Positions 1 to 9,792 of a stretch of 64,000 bases of DNA are shown piece by piece; position 1 is the stretch's first letter, and each line of letters starts with the position of its first letter. A program made the translations under genes and the position numbers. A model generated the notes under the pieces. The model searched no databases. It was given only the letters and a program-made list of their open reading frames with translations, and was not told the DNA's origin. Source of the stretch: Enterovibrio gelatinilyticus. Its GTDB lineage: Bacteria; Pseudomonadota; Gammaproteobacteria; Enterobacterales; Vibrionaceae. The stretch covers positions 93,748-157,747 of the forward strand of contig NZ_JAJUBC010000012.1 in the NCBI RefSeq assembly GCF_028683095.1. The letters run 5' to 3'.

Positions 1-1899
1 GAGGCCTTCATTGTACCAACGTGCTAATAGCGCCTGCGAAGTCCCGATCATGAAAGGAACGTGAATTTCGATATCGCGCTTTTGACCGATGCGATCAAGA
101 CGGCCGATGCGTTGCTCAAGCAGGTCAGGGTTCATTGGCAAGTCGAACATCACCAGTTGGTTTGCAAACTGGAAATTACGACCTTCAGAACCAATCTCAG
201 AACAGATAAGCACTTGCGCGCCAGCTTCGTCTTGAGCGAAGTAAGCTGCTGCTTTATCACGTTCTAGAATCGACATCCCTTCATGGAATACGGTGCCACG
301 AATGCCTTCACGTTCACGCAATGCTTGCTCTAATGACAAGGCCGTTTGCGCTCGAGAGCAAATCACCAGTACTTTTTCTTGGCGGTTTGATTTAAGCAAA
401 TCGAGCAGCCAATCAATGCGCGGATCGAATCCCCACCAGCTAGCGTCTTCGCCTTCAAATTGCTGATAAATATCTTCAGGGTACAGCCACTGAACGGCTT
501 TTTGCTCGAGGCTTTGATTGCCTGCGCCCATGATCCCCGCCACGCGCATCGCTGTTTGATACTGTGATGGCAAGGCCAAGGGGTATAAGTTCAGGTGACG
601 TTGCGGGAAGCCTTGAATGGCTGCGCGTGTGTTACGGAACAGGACACGGCCGGTGCCATGACGATCCATCAGGTTATCTATCAATTCATTTCGAGCGTCG
701 CGTTGTTGAAGGTCGTCAACGTCATTGGCTTCGACAATACGGAGCAACGGCTCAACGTCTTGCTCAGACAACAGCTCAGTGATGCTGTTCTTCGCTTCAT
801 TGCTCAATGCTTCGTTAGACAGCAATTGGCTGACGGCATCGGCAACGGGAGCGTACTGAAGCTCTTCTTTAACGAACGCTTGATAGTCATAGAAACGGTC
901 AGGATCGAGCAGGCGCAAGCGAGCGAAATGGCTTTCGTGGCCTAGCTGTTCGGGTGTCGCGGTCAGTAGCAACACGCCTGGCGTATTTTCAGCAATACCT
1001 TCAATAACTTGATATTCGCGGCTTGGTTTCTCTTCGCTCCACTCAAGGTGGTGCGCTTCATCGACTACCAGCAAATCCCATTCGCCTTCCGCCGCTTGTT
1101 CAGCGCGCTTGCGGCTTTTACGCAAGAAATCGAGCGAACACAGGACCAACTGAGCGGTGTCGAACGGGTTGTCGGCATCAGCGAAGGCTTCAACACAACG
1201 TTCTTCGTCGAACACGGAAAAATGCAGGTTAAAACGGCGAAGCATTTCTACAAGCCATTGGTGTTGCAGCGTTTCAGGCACAACAACAAGTACGCGAGAA
1301 GCGCGACCAGACAGCACCTGCTGGTGGATGATCATGCCCGCTTCAATGGTCTTACCCAAACCCACTTCGTCTGCCAGCAGTACACGAGGAGCATGGCGTC
1401 TGCCCACTTCATGAGCGATGAATAGCTGGTGCGGGATCAGGCCTGCACGCATACCACACAAACCACGCATTGGGCTTTTGTGTTGCTCATATTGGTTTTT
1501 CAGGGCGCGATAGCGAAGTGCAAAGCGATCCATCCGGTCTATTTGACCAGCGAACAGTTTGTCTTGTGGTTTGTTAAATCGAATTTGGTGGCTCAGCAAG
1601 ATTTCGCGGAGCTTGACGTTATCTTCGCCTGTGTCAGTGCGTTGACCTGTGTAGGTTAGAACGCCTTGTTCTTCGTCAACGTGCTCGACCTGTAAAAACC
1701 AGCCATCGTGGCTTTCAATAGTGTCACCCACGTTAAACATGACACGGGTGATTGGCGCGTCGCTGCGGGCGTATAAACGATTTTCTTCGCTGGCAGGGAA
1801 CATTAGGGTAACGGTACGGGCGTCGATAGCAACCACGGTACCAAGACCTAGGTCACTTTCAGTATCGCTGATCCAACGTTGTCCGAGGGCGTATGGCAT
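1..1899 (-). CDS. rapA: RNA polymerase-associated ATPase RapA (HepA), 3' end cut by window edge
   Basis: SWI2/SNF2-family ATPase that binds RNA polymerase and helps recycle it after transcription. The minus strand is open for 633 codons from the ATG at 1899 to the window edge. The N-terminus ([18 protein letters not shown]) is typical of RapA. The Walker A region reads [14 protein letters not shown] and the Walker B region LLVVDEAHH. Motif III is LLLTATP. The late helicase motif is present around EQRIGRIDRIGQ, shortly before the edge. RapA proteins are about 968 aa, so roughly the last third is missing here. It is divergent from the PhoH gene. Identity is secure; only the C-terminus cannot be judged. 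Confidence 0.96.
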   Translation of the reverse strand, partial: MPYALGQRWISDTESDLGLGTVVAIDARTVTLMFPASEENRLYARSDAPITRVMFNVGDTIESHDGWFLQVEHVDEEQGVLTYTGQRTDTGEDNVKLREILLSHQIRFNKPQDKLFAGQIDRMDRFALRYRALKNQYEQHKSPMRGLCGMRAGLIPHQLFIAHEVGRRHAPRVLLADEVGLGKTIEAGMIIHQQVLSGRASRVLVVVPETLQHQWLVEMLRRFNLHFSVFDEERCVEAFADADNPFDTAQLVLCSLDFLRKSRKRAEQAAEGEWDLLVVDEAHHLEWSEEKPSREYQVIEGIAENTPGVLLLTATPEQLGHESHFARLRLLDPDRFYDYQAFVKEELQYAPVADAVSQLLSNEALSNEAKNSITELLSEQDVEPLLRIVEANDVDDLQQRDARNELIDNLMDRHGTGRVLFRNTRAAIQGFPQRHLNLYPLALPSQYQTAMRVAGIMGAGNQSLEQKAVQWLYPEDIYQQFEGEDASWWGFDPRIDWLLDLLKSNRQEKVLVICSRAQTALSLEQALREREGIRGTVFHEGMSILERDKAAAYFAQDEAGAQVLICSEIGSEGRNFQFANQLVMFDLPMNPDLLEQRIGRLDRIGQKRDIEIHVPFMIGTSQALLARWYNEGL

Positions 1900-2220
1900 A
1901 AGGGAAGAAACCTCTGGTTAAAGCTGACACAAATTGGAGCGTGCTTCTTGAGAACTACATTGTAGGTCATGTTGAGCACTCAGAAAATGGCTGCTAATGG
2001 TACTTGAAGTTGTGAGCATGGTCACGGTCAATGTAGTAAATTTGGTGTGTGTAACAAATAGGCAACAAATTAATGAAAATGTGGGCTTGTCGACGGGTAA
2101 TTCGTTGAAATTGTCTTACGATTAAGAATATACCCCGATGACAGTGTCTTTATCACAAAGACAATTGTCATTTGGGAATATGTGGGAATCCCACTTGCCT
2201 ATGTTACCAAGGAGGTGTCT
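1900..2220. promoter_or_regulatory. Divergent rapA/phoH intergenic region
   Basis: A 321-bp gap between divergent genes that must hold both promoters. A long stem-loop lies just upstream of the PhoH-family gene at 2139-2170. I see no other clear element, and no promoter match convincing enough to place. Confidence 0.5.
2139..2170 (+). promoter_or_regulatory. Stem-loop in the leader of the PhoH-family gene
   Basis: TGTCTTT (2145-2151) pairs with AAAGACA (2157-2163) around a 5-nt loop. An outer TGACA (2139-2143) pairs with TGTCA (2166-2170). No U-run follows, so it is not a classic terminator. It lies about 50 nt upstream of the start codon, where it could affect mRNA stability or translation. 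The pairing is seen directly; function is inference. Confidence 0.45.
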
Positions 2221-3594
2221 ATGGGCGATGCCGAACGGAAATTCTTTGTGCTGGATACCAACATCCTGCTTCATGAACCATTCGCCATCTATTCATTTCA
2301 AGAACATGATGTGGTCATTCCGATGACTGTCCTCGAAGAGCTTGACCGAATCAAAGACAGCAAGCGAGATGTGTCTCGTGATGCACGGGTAGCGATTCGG
2401 GCCCTCGAAGATATATTCAAAGACGCAACGCCGGACCAGATCTCAGAAGGGATCGTGGTAGGCAAAGAAGGAGCGACCGGCACGGTTTCAATCCTTGTGG
2501 ATTTTGAAATCAAAGAAACGGTACAAGCCTTTGCCGATAAGGCTGGAGATAACCGAATCCTCAACGCCGTTTTGTTTCTGCAAGCTAAACGCACACCTCG
2601 CAAAGTGGTTCTAGTCACCAAAGACATAAACATGCGACTTCGCGCCAAAGGGGCGGGCGTATTGTATGTTGAGGACTATCGAACTGATCAACTTATTGAT
2701 GACGTCAGCTTACTGACCAAAGGCTTTCAAGTCTTTGAGGGCAGCTTCTGGGACAGAGTCGGGCAATGTGAAACGCGAAACAGCGGAAGAACAACGCTGC
2801 ACACGGTTCCACGTGAAATGGTCGACAACACCTATATCAACCAGTACCTCCTTGATGAAGGCAAGGACTTCGCTGGGCGCGTGGTTGGACTCACCGACGG
2901 TGAACTTCAGCTAAAAGACATCAGCCGCGAACGTTTAATGCATCGTGAAGCATGGGGCGTTCGTCCAAAGAATATCTATCAAGGAATGGCAGTCGATGCC
3001 TTGCTTGATCCTAGTGTCGATTTAGTGATCCTCACCGGGCCTGCGGGATGTGGTAAAACCATTCTTGCCATGGCTGCCGCGCTTGAGCAGGTGGTGGAAA
3101 AGGGCATGTATGACAAAATTATTGTCACTCGAAACACCCCAGAAATCGCCGAATCAATAGGCTTCTTGCCGGGCACAGAGGAAGAGAAAATGCTTCCTTG
3201 GCTTGGCGCAGTGACCGATACGCTCGAAGCGCTGCATAAGAATGACGAATGCACCGATGGCTCCATGCGATATATCATGGATAAAGCCAACATTCAGTTT
3301 AAATCCATTAACTTTATGCGCGGACGTTCGATCCAGAATGCGTTTGTTATTCTGGATGAGTGTCAAAACCTCACTGCATCACAGCTTAAAACCATTATTA
3401 CGCGCTGTGGTGAAGGCACGAAGATTGTCTGTTCCGGTAACTTGGCACAGATTGATAGCCCGTACTTAACACCTGTGACATCAGGGTTGACGTATATCGT
3501 TGAGCGCTTCAAGAACTTTGAAGGCAGCGCATGCGTTTATCTCAATGGTGTGGTGCGAAGCCGTTTGGCGGAGTTTGCTGAAGAAAACTTGTAG
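2221..3594 (+). CDS. PIN domain plus PhoH-like ATPase (YlaK/PhoH2 type)
   Basis: Predicted RNA helicase/RNase-like protein of 457 aa. The N-terminal PIN nuclease domain begins FFVLDTNILLH, with acidic residues in DTN and in EELDRIKD. The C-terminal PhoH ATPase has Walker A LTGPAGCGKT (near residue 270) and Walker B VILDECQN. PIN-PhoH proteins are known to unwind and cleave RNA in vitro in other bacteria; the cellular role here is unknown. I chose ATG 2221 because GGAGG at 2211-2215 sits 5 nt upstream. An in-frame ATG at 2182 would add 13 residues but has no ribosome site. It is a single-gene unit ended by a strong terminator. Confidence 0.92.
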   Translation: MGDAERKFFVLDTNILLHEPFAIYSFQEHDVVIPMTVLEELDRIKDSKRDVSRDARVAIRALEDIFKDATPDQISEGIVVGKEGATGTVSILVDFEIKETVQAFADKAGDNRILNAVLFLQAKRTPRKVVLVTKDINMRLRAKGAGVLYVEDYRTDQLIDDVSLLTKGFQVFEGSFWDRVGQCETRNSGRTTLHTVPREMVDNTYINQYLLDEGKDFAGRVVGLTDGELQLKDISRERLMHREAWGVRPKNIYQGMAVDALLDPSVDLVILTGPAGCGKTILAMAAALEQVVEKGMYDKIIVTRNTPEIAESIGFLPGTEEEKMLPWLGAVTDTLEALHKNDECTDGSMRYIMDKANIQFKSINFMRGRSIQNAFVILDECQNLTASQLKTIITRCGEGTKIVCSGNLAQIDSPYLTPVTSGLTYIVERFKNFEGSACVYLNGVVRSRLAEFAEENL

Positions 3595-3621
3595 AAATAC
3601 ATATAAAGCGAGAGATAACAA

Positions 3622-3653
3622 AAAGGCTGCCGATAGGCAGCCTTTGTTTTTCT
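3622..3653 (+). terminator. Rho-independent terminator of the PhoH-family gene
   Basis: AAAGGCTGCC (3622-3631), loop GATA, GGCAGCCTTT (3636-3645), then a T-rich run. It is a perfect 10-bp stem about 27 nt after the stop codon. Confidence 0.9.
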
Positions 3654-3738
3654 TAATATTCTTATCTGCGTTAATGGGCGTTGAATCAACGCAAAGTCAG
3701 TATGTCGCGTTACCGTCGTGATGCTTTTTGGCTGGGCA

Positions 3739-5187
3739 CTATGCCCAGTGACGCTCCATGCTTTCAGGCTCATGATCGTTGGCACTGGTGGTGCTATATT
3801 GAGGTTTATTCGCTCGCATACGACTAGAGGCAATACGCACTAAGGCTTCTCCCTGCTCGCCATCATAGGGATAACAGCCAACTCCCGCCGTAAACCTCAC
3901 AGGAATGACTTGTTGGTCAATATAAAGTGCACTCAACTGCAGGGATTTCTGAAGCTGACTCAGTTTGCGTACCGCCTGACTGCTATCACTCAAATCAAAC
4001 AGAATCGCAAATTCCCCACCGCCAAGACGCGCAAACATGGTTTGGCTTGAAAGCTGAAGGCGTAATTGAGTGGCGAGGTGTTTTAACGCCATATCGCCGA
4101 TATCTTGACCATGGTTTTCATTAATGTGCTTGAGCCCATCAATATCCAACACCGCGACCACAAACGGGGAGGGTGAAAAACGTTTGTCAGCGAGTTGGGT
4201 GAAAAATTGATGCCGAGTTTTTGCGCCAGTGAGGACGTCGTTTTTCACCGCAGACTCTAGACGGTTATTGGTGTCTTTTAGCGCTTCAACGGCACTTTTT
4301 AGTTCTTCCGTTCGGTATCTTAAAAGGCGATGGTAGAGCCCAAGTCCGCCAATCAGAAGCAGAAGTGAAGAGAATAAGATGATGTAGTGGGCGGTTTTGT
4401 TTAGCCAAGGAAGAACAGCATTGATCTTACTGGCGGGAATCCATTTTGCGTAAATGGCGGCAACATCATCTTCGCTGATTTTGTCTAAGCCGTGCTCAAT
4501 AGCGGTGATTGAGTCTTTTTCATTTTTGTTGATAGCAAAGTGCATCGGGAAGGAATACAGCTTTCTTCGTGGTGTAAATAGGCCAGCCTTGCCGGAATGG
4601 CGCATGTCGTAAAGTGCTGTGCTGAGATCGTCGATAAAAACATCAACCTCTCCGCGATAAGCCGCTTCATTTAATGATCCAAACGTCGGGAATAGTTTGA
4701 TGTTATTTTCAGGAATACGTGATGCGAGAAAGGCATGTTTGGTACTGTCTTTGACGGTGCCTACAATCACTGAATCAAGGGTTTTAAAATCTTCAAAAGG
4801 CAGATCTTTTTGTGCGAATAGGCTGACGTTGTAGCGATTGAGTGGTAATTCACGGGAAAAAGCCAGCACTTCTGCTCTATCTCCGGTATAGCCCAACCCA
4901 CCATGAATAACGCCTGGTGTATTTGCCGCGTACTGGAGAGACTCACTCCATGGTAAAAGGTTGAAGCGCACATCCACATTATTTGCTTTCGCATACAGGC
5001 GCCAGTAGTCAACCATGATGCCCTCAGGTTGCCCATCGCGATTAATGAAAGAGAACGGCTGCCATGTCGAAGAGCCAGTCACAATTAAGCGCTTTGTGTC
5101 GGCATACGAAGCAGGTGATATCAAAAACATAAACAACGTCAGCGAGATAGCAGTAAGCTGGCGAATGCTGGGTATAAATGAATGCAA
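3739..5187 (-). CDS. Periplasmic sensor GGDEF protein with a degenerate GGGEF site
   Basis: A 482-aa membrane protein. It has a signal peptide (about residues 1-29, ending SPASYA), a periplasmic substrate-binding domain of the bacterial SBP_3 type (about 35-265), one membrane segment (HYIILFSSLLLLIGGLGLY, about 287-305) and a C-terminal GGDEF domain. The A-site motif reads RLGGGEF where active cyclases have GG[DE]EF. The third position normally helps bind the catalytic metal, so the enzyme is probably inactive and may act as a c-di-GMP/GTP sensor or scaffold. The same architecture and length recur in the gene at 31222, which keeps GGEEF. It is separated from the next minus-strand gene upstream by a terminator, so it is likely its own unit. 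Fold call is firm; loss of activity is inferred. Confidence 0.88.
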   Translation of the reverse strand: MHSFIPSIRQLTAISLTLFMFLISPASYADTKRLIVTGSSTWQPFSFINRDGQPEGIMVDYWRLYAKANNVDVRFNLLPWSESLQYAANTPGVIHGGLGYTGDRAEVLAFSRELPLNRYNVSLFAQKDLPFEDFKTLDSVIVGTVKDSTKHAFLASRIPENNIKLFPTFGSLNEAAYRGEVDVFIDDLSTALYDMRHSGKAGLFTPRRKLYSFPMHFAINKNEKDSITAIEHGLDKISEDDVAAIYAKWIPASKINAVLPWLNKTAHYIILFSSLLLLIGGLGLYHRLLRYRTEELKSAVEALKDTNNRLESAVKNDVLTGAKTRHQFFTQLADKRFSPSPFVVAVLDIDGLKHINENHGQDIGDMALKHLATQLRLQLSSQTMFARLGGGEFAILFDLSDSSQAVRKLSQLQKSLQLSALYIDQQVIPVRFTAGVGCYPYDGEQGEALVRIASSRMRANKPQYSTTSANDHEPESMERHWA

Positions 5188-5304
5188 GAGTATCGACCTG
5201 TCTAGATTTTCTGACGAGGATTATACGCAACCCTCTTCACTTAGGAAATGTATTCGTGATGTTTTTGTCAATGGAATGATTGGTATGAAAGTGCAACTAA
5301 GATC

Positions 5305-5334
5305 GCAAAAACAAAAGCCGCACTGATGGCGGCT
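5305..5334 (-). terminator. Terminator of the GAF-GGDEF gene (minus strand)
   Basis: On the minus strand AGCCGC-loop-GCGGCT (5316-5334) is followed by a T-rich run (complement of 5305-5315). It lies about 30 nt past the stop of the GGDEF gene. Confidence 0.8.
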
Positions 5335-5365
5335 CTAATGTGTGGCGTGGCAATTCGAAATGTGT

Positions 5366-6364
5366 CTAAAACAGTTCAACGTCGTCTTCCGGCACTAAAG
5401 CTTGTAGCTCACCATTGGCAATGAGTTCTTCATAAAAGGCGACTTGATTACGACCATTTTGCTTCGCTTTATATAGCGCTTGGTCGGCGAAGCCAAGAAC
5501 GGTGATCGCATTAAGCTCTTGGTCGCTGATTGCCGCGGCTCCCATTGAAATGGACACATCTTTTGCTTGCCCATAGTCACGTTCGTTCACGGTTTTGATG
5601 AAGCCTCGAATGGTCGCTTCCATCTCTTCACGAGATTGAGGGTGCATAATGACCACAAACTCATCGCCGCCATAGCGGAATAAAAGATCATCGTCACCAA
5701 ATGCCTTTTTCATCATGGCGGTAATCAGCAGGATAACCTCATCACCAAACACATGTCCCAGCGCATCATTGATGAGCTTGAAGTGGTCGATGTCGAAAAT
5801 ACAGACCCAATGGTGGTGAGAAGGGTCGTCGGTAATGCTGCTTCCTTGGATAAGAAAACGGTCCAAGAGTAAATCGATTTTGGTTGTGAGAACTTTACGG
5901 TTATAAAGGCCAGTCAAACCATCTCGCTCGCTTGCTGAGATAATCTTTTGATAGTTCTCATAAATCTTGGCAAGACCTTCGATCAGTTGAACTTCATCAC
6001 CTTTAAGCTGGTCGCATTTGCAGAAGACCACCGCGGTGATGTCTTCACCTTCTCCGTAAATTGGCACAGCAAGCAAAGATTGACTCTCTGTGGCGCAGAA
6101 CTGAACAATATTTTCACCGGAAGACACGCAGTTCAGCAGAATACGCTCAATCGCATCTTTTTCTTCTTCAAAAAGGAAAATGTCCGAACACGCGACCACC
6201 ATAAATTCTGGGTTGGTTTCAGGGTTATAATCCAACACCAAAACCTGATTTGCCGGCGTCAATTGCAAAATTGTCGTGATGAGGCTTTCAGAAATGGTAT
6301 CGGACTCTGTCTGAGCTGTAATATCAACCACCGAGTCCAGCACATCAATACTGGTAACAGTCAC
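5366..6364 (-). CDS. GAF-like domain diguanylate cyclase (GGDEF)
   Basis: Predicted cytoplasmic diguanylate cyclase that makes c-di-GMP from two GTP. The N-terminal ~150 residues look like a GAF fold (IVQFCATESQSLLAVPIYG). The GGDEF domain begins ERDGLTGLYNRK and has an intact RYGGDEF active site. I see no RxxD inhibitory site upstream of it. Start: the GTG at 6364 has AAGAGAG upstream. A TTG at 6430 would add 22 residues but has no ribosome site. The gene lies 93 nt after the thiQ stop (27 nt with the TTG start) with no terminator between, so it may be read from the TPP-controlled thi transcript. Domain call is firm; start less so. Confidence 0.9.
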   Translation of the reverse strand: MTVTSIDVLDSVVDITAQTESDTISESLITTILQLTPANQVLVLDYNPETNPEFMVVACSDIFLFEEEKDAIERILLNCVSSGENIVQFCATESQSLLAVPIYGEGEDITAVVFCKCDQLKGDEVQLIEGLAKIYENYQKIISASERDGLTGLYNRKVLTTKIDLLLDRFLIQGSSITDDPSHHHWVCIFDIDHFKLINDALGHVFGDEVILLITAMMKKAFGDDDLLFRYGGDEFVVIMHPQSREEMEATIRGFIKTVNERDYGQAKDVSISMGAAAISDQELNAITVLGFADQALYKAKQNGRNQVAFYEELIANGELQALVPEDDVELF

Positions 6365-6457
6365 AATCGCATCTCTCTTATGATTCAAGTGTCTTAAAAA
6401 CAAGTATAGATGCGGTTTGTTGATGCGCAATGTTTGACCAGATCACGAGTGATAATA

Positions 6458-7147
6458 CTATGAAATAAAGCGCTTTATGGTGTCGTTAGGGGCGTTAAGT
6501 TCCGACGCGCAAGCGTGATAAACCACTTTTCCTGCGTCTACTAGCAACACTTTATCAGCGATAGCCAACGCATCTTCTGGGTGATGAGTCACCATCAAAA
6601 TAGTGGTGTTAAATTGTTGTGCTAACTGTTTAACGTGCTGAAGCATTTCTTTGCGTAGCGTAGGGTCTAGCGCAGAGAATGGCTCATCCAGTAGTAAAAT
6701 AGGACGATTTCGAACTAAACAGCGAGCGAGTGCGACTCGCTGTTTTTGTCCACCAGACAGTTGCCCTGGTAGGCGGTCGAGATAGCTTTGTAGTCCTACT
6801 TGTTGGGCTGCTTGGATGACCGATGTTTTATCATCTGATGTTAGTTTTAAGCTGGGGCTTATTCCGAGTGCAATATTGTCAAAAGCGGTTAAATGACCAA
6901 ACAGATTGTGCTCTTGAAACAAAACTGAAAGAGGTCGCTCGTGCGCTGGTAAATGGGTAAACACCTGATCGCCAAATGCCACGCTTCCCCCGCTTGGCGC
7001 CAACAATCCGCAGAGCAGTGATAACAAGGTGCTCTTTCCCGCGCCACTTGGGCCGAGTATCGCCGTAATTGATCCTGGTTCAGACTGAAAAGAAAACGAG
7101 AGCGTTTCAGCCTGATAGTGATGAGACAATTCACTGACGTGCAGCAT
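6458..7147 (-). CDS. thiQ: Thiamine ABC transporter ATP-binding protein ThiQ
   Basis: ATPase subunit (229 aa) of the thiamine/TPP importer. Walker A is LGPSGAGKST, the signature motif LSGGQKQR, Walker B ILLLDEPFSALD, and the switch histidine lies in MVTHH. I chose the ATG at 7147 (MLHVSELSHHY) because it matches the family N-terminus and has AGGAAA upstream. A longer frame to 7192 would lie deep inside thiP. The chosen gene overlaps the end of thiP by 17 nt, which suggests translational coupling. Confidence 0.95.
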   Translation of the reverse strand: MLHVSELSHHYQAETLSFSFQSEPGSITAILGPSGAGKSTLLSLLCGLLAPSGGSVAFGDQVFTHLPAHERPLSVLFQEHNLFGHLTAFDNIALGISPSLKLTSDDKTSVIQAAQQVGLQSYLDRLPGQLSGGQKQRVALARCLVRNRPILLLDEPFSALDPTLRKEMLQHVKQLAQQFNTTILMVTHHPEDALAIADKVLLVDAGKVVYHACASELNAPNDTIKRFIS

Positions 7148-8732
7148 GAGATTTCCTAGTGAACAATGTTTCGATAAGGGCATAGCTGCCAAGGCTCAAG
7201 GCAAACAGCACAAGCGAGGCTGCGGCAGCGGCGTCCATTTGGTAGCTTCCCATTAAATGGAATAAATAAAGCGGCAGGGTTTGAAAATCTTGGCTTCCTA
7301 CCAGTGCAATGGCTCCCAAATCTCCAGTCGAAAGCACGAAACTCACAGCGAAAGCCCTCGCTATGGGCTTTTTCAGTGCGCGCCATTCTACCAATCGTAG
7401 GCGGTTAATGCCTTTGATTCCGAGGCTATTACACAAGCTATGGTATTGCTGTGCAAGTTGGTAAGCGGGTTGGCTCAGCACTTTCACAACATACGGTAAG
7501 GCCATCAAGGTATTGACTGCCAAAATAAGCAAATAAGGTGAGCTAAAGACATCCATGTGTTCACGAAGCATCAAAAAGAGGCCCGTCCCGAGTACGACAC
7601 TGGGCACAACTAATATCAACGACGCCGTCATCTCAATACCATCTGCGCGTTTTGTATGGCCTGATATGCGCCAAAATCGACTGGTCAGTATGATTGATGC
7701 ACCCAATACAAATGCACAAATAGCACTACCCAACGCCAGTGAGAGTGAGTTTGCCGTTGCCTGCCATAACGCAGATTGTGTTAATACCGTTAAGGCACTG
7801 GGATTGATGCCACTGAGTAACACCATCGCTAAAGGCGGCAGTACTAATAACGCTGAAAAGCTGATCCATATTGCATCCCACACTTGCTCTGCGCGAGTGT
7901 CACAACGCTTGGGTAAAACGATGTGACTGTCCTTACCTTGTAACGAAACGGGTTTAGTCATGCGTTGAACGACAAGGTGAAAAATCCCACATAGCAGCAG
8001 TTGCCATAAGGCAAGCAAGGCTCCGGTTTGAAGATCGAAATCAAAGCGAATTGCTTGGTAAATGGCAAGTTCGATGGTGGTGGCGCTCGGTCCTCCCCCT
8101 AATGCCATGACAGTGGCGAAACTGGTGAAGCACAGCATAAATACCAAGCCAATAGCATGTGGCAATTGTTGGCGAAGATAAGGCCATTCAAGTAAGCGGA
8201 ACTGATGCCAGCCTCGCATTCCTAATTGCTGGGCTAACCGCCGCTGATCTGCGGGGATTTGCTCTAATGCTTGCACCAAGAGTTGGGCAGAAAAGGGCAA
8301 GTTAAAGAAGACATGCGCAAGCAAAATGCCGGATAGGCCATAAATACTGACATCCCACTCCAAACCCAATAACGACATCGTGTCAGCCAATACGCCACTT
8401 TTGCCATAAATGGCTAGAAGACCAAACACGCCAACCAATACGGGGAGTACCAGTGTCATTGAAAAGAGCTTGAGCAGTAGGGCTTTGCCTTTGAACTCTC
8501 GGCGTGACAGGGCGTGGGCAACGGGAATAGCGAGACCCACAGAAAGCAAGGTAGACAAGAATGCTTGTTTGAAACTGAAAACAGTGACGTGTTGAAGGTA
8601 AGGGTCACGCCACAACGAAGCGACGTCTAACGACGGCGCTTGAGATAGCAGAGAAAATAAAGCGGCGCTGATCAGCACCGCTATTAACGAAGCCGAAATT
8701 ACTCCCGGCCAAGTTCTTGAAGGGTTTAGCAC
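7131..8732 (-). CDS. thiP: Thiamine ABC transporter permease ThiP
   Basis: Inner-membrane permease (533 aa) of the thiamine/TPP importer, the usual length. It is a fused duplicate of the binding-protein-dependent permease fold with about 12 hydrophobic segments. EAA-type loops occur near QLGMRGWHQFRLLEWPYLR and SLGIKGINRLRLVEW. It starts 4 nt after the thiB stop and overlaps thiQ, so the three genes form one operon under the TPP riboswitch. Confidence 0.95.
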   Translation of the reverse strand: MLNPSRTWPGVISASLIAVLISAALFSLLSQAPSLDVASLWRDPYLQHVTVFSFKQAFLSTLLSVGLAIPVAHALSRREFKGKALLLKLFSMTLVLPVLVGVFGLLAIYGKSGVLADTMSLLGLEWDVSIYGLSGILLAHVFFNLPFSAQLLVQALEQIPADQRRLAQQLGMRGWHQFRLLEWPYLRQQLPHAIGLVFMLCFTSFATVMALGGGPSATTIELAIYQAIRFDFDLQTGALLALWQLLLCGIFHLVVQRMTKPVSLQGKDSHIVLPKRCDTRAEQVWDAIWISFSALLVLPPLAMVLLSGINPSALTVLTQSALWQATANSLSLALGSAICAFVLGASIILTSRFWRISGHTKRADGIEMTASLILVVPSVVLGTGLFLMLREHMDVFSSPYLLILAVNTLMALPYVVKVLSQPAYQLAQQYHSLCNSLGIKGINRLRLVEWRALKKPIARAFAVSFVLSTGDLGAIALVGSQDFQTLPLYLFHLMGSYQMDAAAAASLVLFALSLGSYALIETLFTRKSHAARQ

Positions 8733-8736
8733 AATG

Positions 8737-9732
8737 TTACTTCACCAGTGCCGATTGCCATTCACGGATCCAGTTGCGGCGATTATCCGCTACTTTTTCA
8801 GGTGTGAATTGCAAGCTTTTGTTTGGAACCGACAAGGTATCGAAACCTTTTGGCAGCTCAACGCCAGTGACGGGATACATCCAGTTTCCGGTTGGAATCG
8901 TATTCTGGAAGCCATCGCTAAGAATGAACTGCATGAACTCATCTGCAAGCGCTGAATTGTCTGAACCTTTCACTTTTGCCGCCACTTCAACTTGCATGTA
9001 ATGGCCTTCTGCGAAGTTAGCGCTGGTGAAGTTGGCATTCTCCTCGGCAATCAAATGGTAAGCAGGAGATGTGGTGTATGACAGCACCATGTCTGACTCG
9101 CCACTTAAGAACATGTTGTAGGCTTCAGACCAGCCTTTGGTGACGGTAACGGTTTTGCCTGCCAGTTTTTGCCATGCCGTTGCGACATCATCGCCGTAGA
9201 TAGATTTCATCCACAGCATCAAGCCTTGGCCTGGGGTAGACGTTCGAGGATCTTGGTAGATCACGGAAATGTCGTCGCGTGTTTCGACCAGCTCTTTCAG
9301 GCTTTTTGGCGGGTTTTCCAATTTGGTTTTGTCATAAACGAAAGCAAAGTAACCGTAGTCATAAGGAACGAATGTGGTGTTATTCCAACCATCCGGCAGT
9401 GTGACGTTTTTCACGTCCACAGTATGTGGCGCAAGCAATCCCGTTTTTTCCGCTTCAGCCATCAAGTTGGTGTCTAGGCCAAGTAGGACGTCAGCTTTGC
9501 TGTTATTTCCTTCAAGACGCAAGCGGTTAAGAATGGTCACGCCATCTTCCAATGCCACTAGGTTCAAGGTGCAATCACATTGAGCTTCAAACGCTTTTTT
9601 TACCGCAGGGCCAGGGCCCCAATCTGCTGCAAATGAGTCGTAGGTGTAAACGGTTAACGTGTTTGAAGTATCGGCTAACGCAGGGCCCGCCATGGCCATG
9701 GTTAACATCAGGGTGGAAAATGGGATTTTCAT
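8737..9732 (-). CDS. thiB: Periplasmic thiamine-binding protein ThiB (TbpA)
   Basis: Substrate-binding protein (331 aa) that delivers thiamine, TMP or TPP to ThiPQ. It has a cleavable signal peptide (residues 1-20, ending GPALA). The sequence LTVYTYDSFAADWGPGP is typical of the TbpA family. It is first in the thiBPQ operon. The ATG at 9732 is preceded by GAGG, which can be paired away in a hairpin (9737-9760) downstream of the riboswitch. Confidence 0.96.
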   Translation of the reverse strand: MKIPFSTLMLTMAMAGPALADTSNTLTVYTYDSFAADWGPGPAVKKAFEAQCDCTLNLVALEDGVTILNRLRLEGNNSKADVLLGLDTNLMAEAEKTGLLAPHTVDVKNVTLPDGWNNTTFVPYDYGYFAFVYDKTKLENPPKSLKELVETRDDISVIYQDPRTSTPGQGLMLWMKSIYGDDVATAWQKLAGKTVTVTKGWSEAYNMFLSGESDMVLSYTTSPAYHLIAEENANFTSANFAEGHYMQVEVAAKVKGSDNSALADEFMQFILSDGFQNTIPTGNWMYPVTGVELPKGFDTLSVPNKSLQFTPEKVADNRRNWIREWQSALVK

Positions 9733-9736
9733 GGTT

Positions 9737-9760
9737 GCCTCACATCATGTTCGGCGAGGC
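9737..9760 (-). promoter_or_regulatory. Hairpin that can mask the thiB ribosome-binding site
   Basis: On the minus strand GCCTC (9756-9760) can pair with GAGGC (9737-9741), which contains the thiB Shine-Dalgarno bases 4 nt before the ATG. I see no poly-U terminator between aptamer and thiB, so translational control fits best. The pairing is visible; the switching mechanism is inferred. Confidence 0.55.
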
Positions 9761-9792
9761 TGAGGGTCATTGAGTTGAGTTGCACTCCGCGA

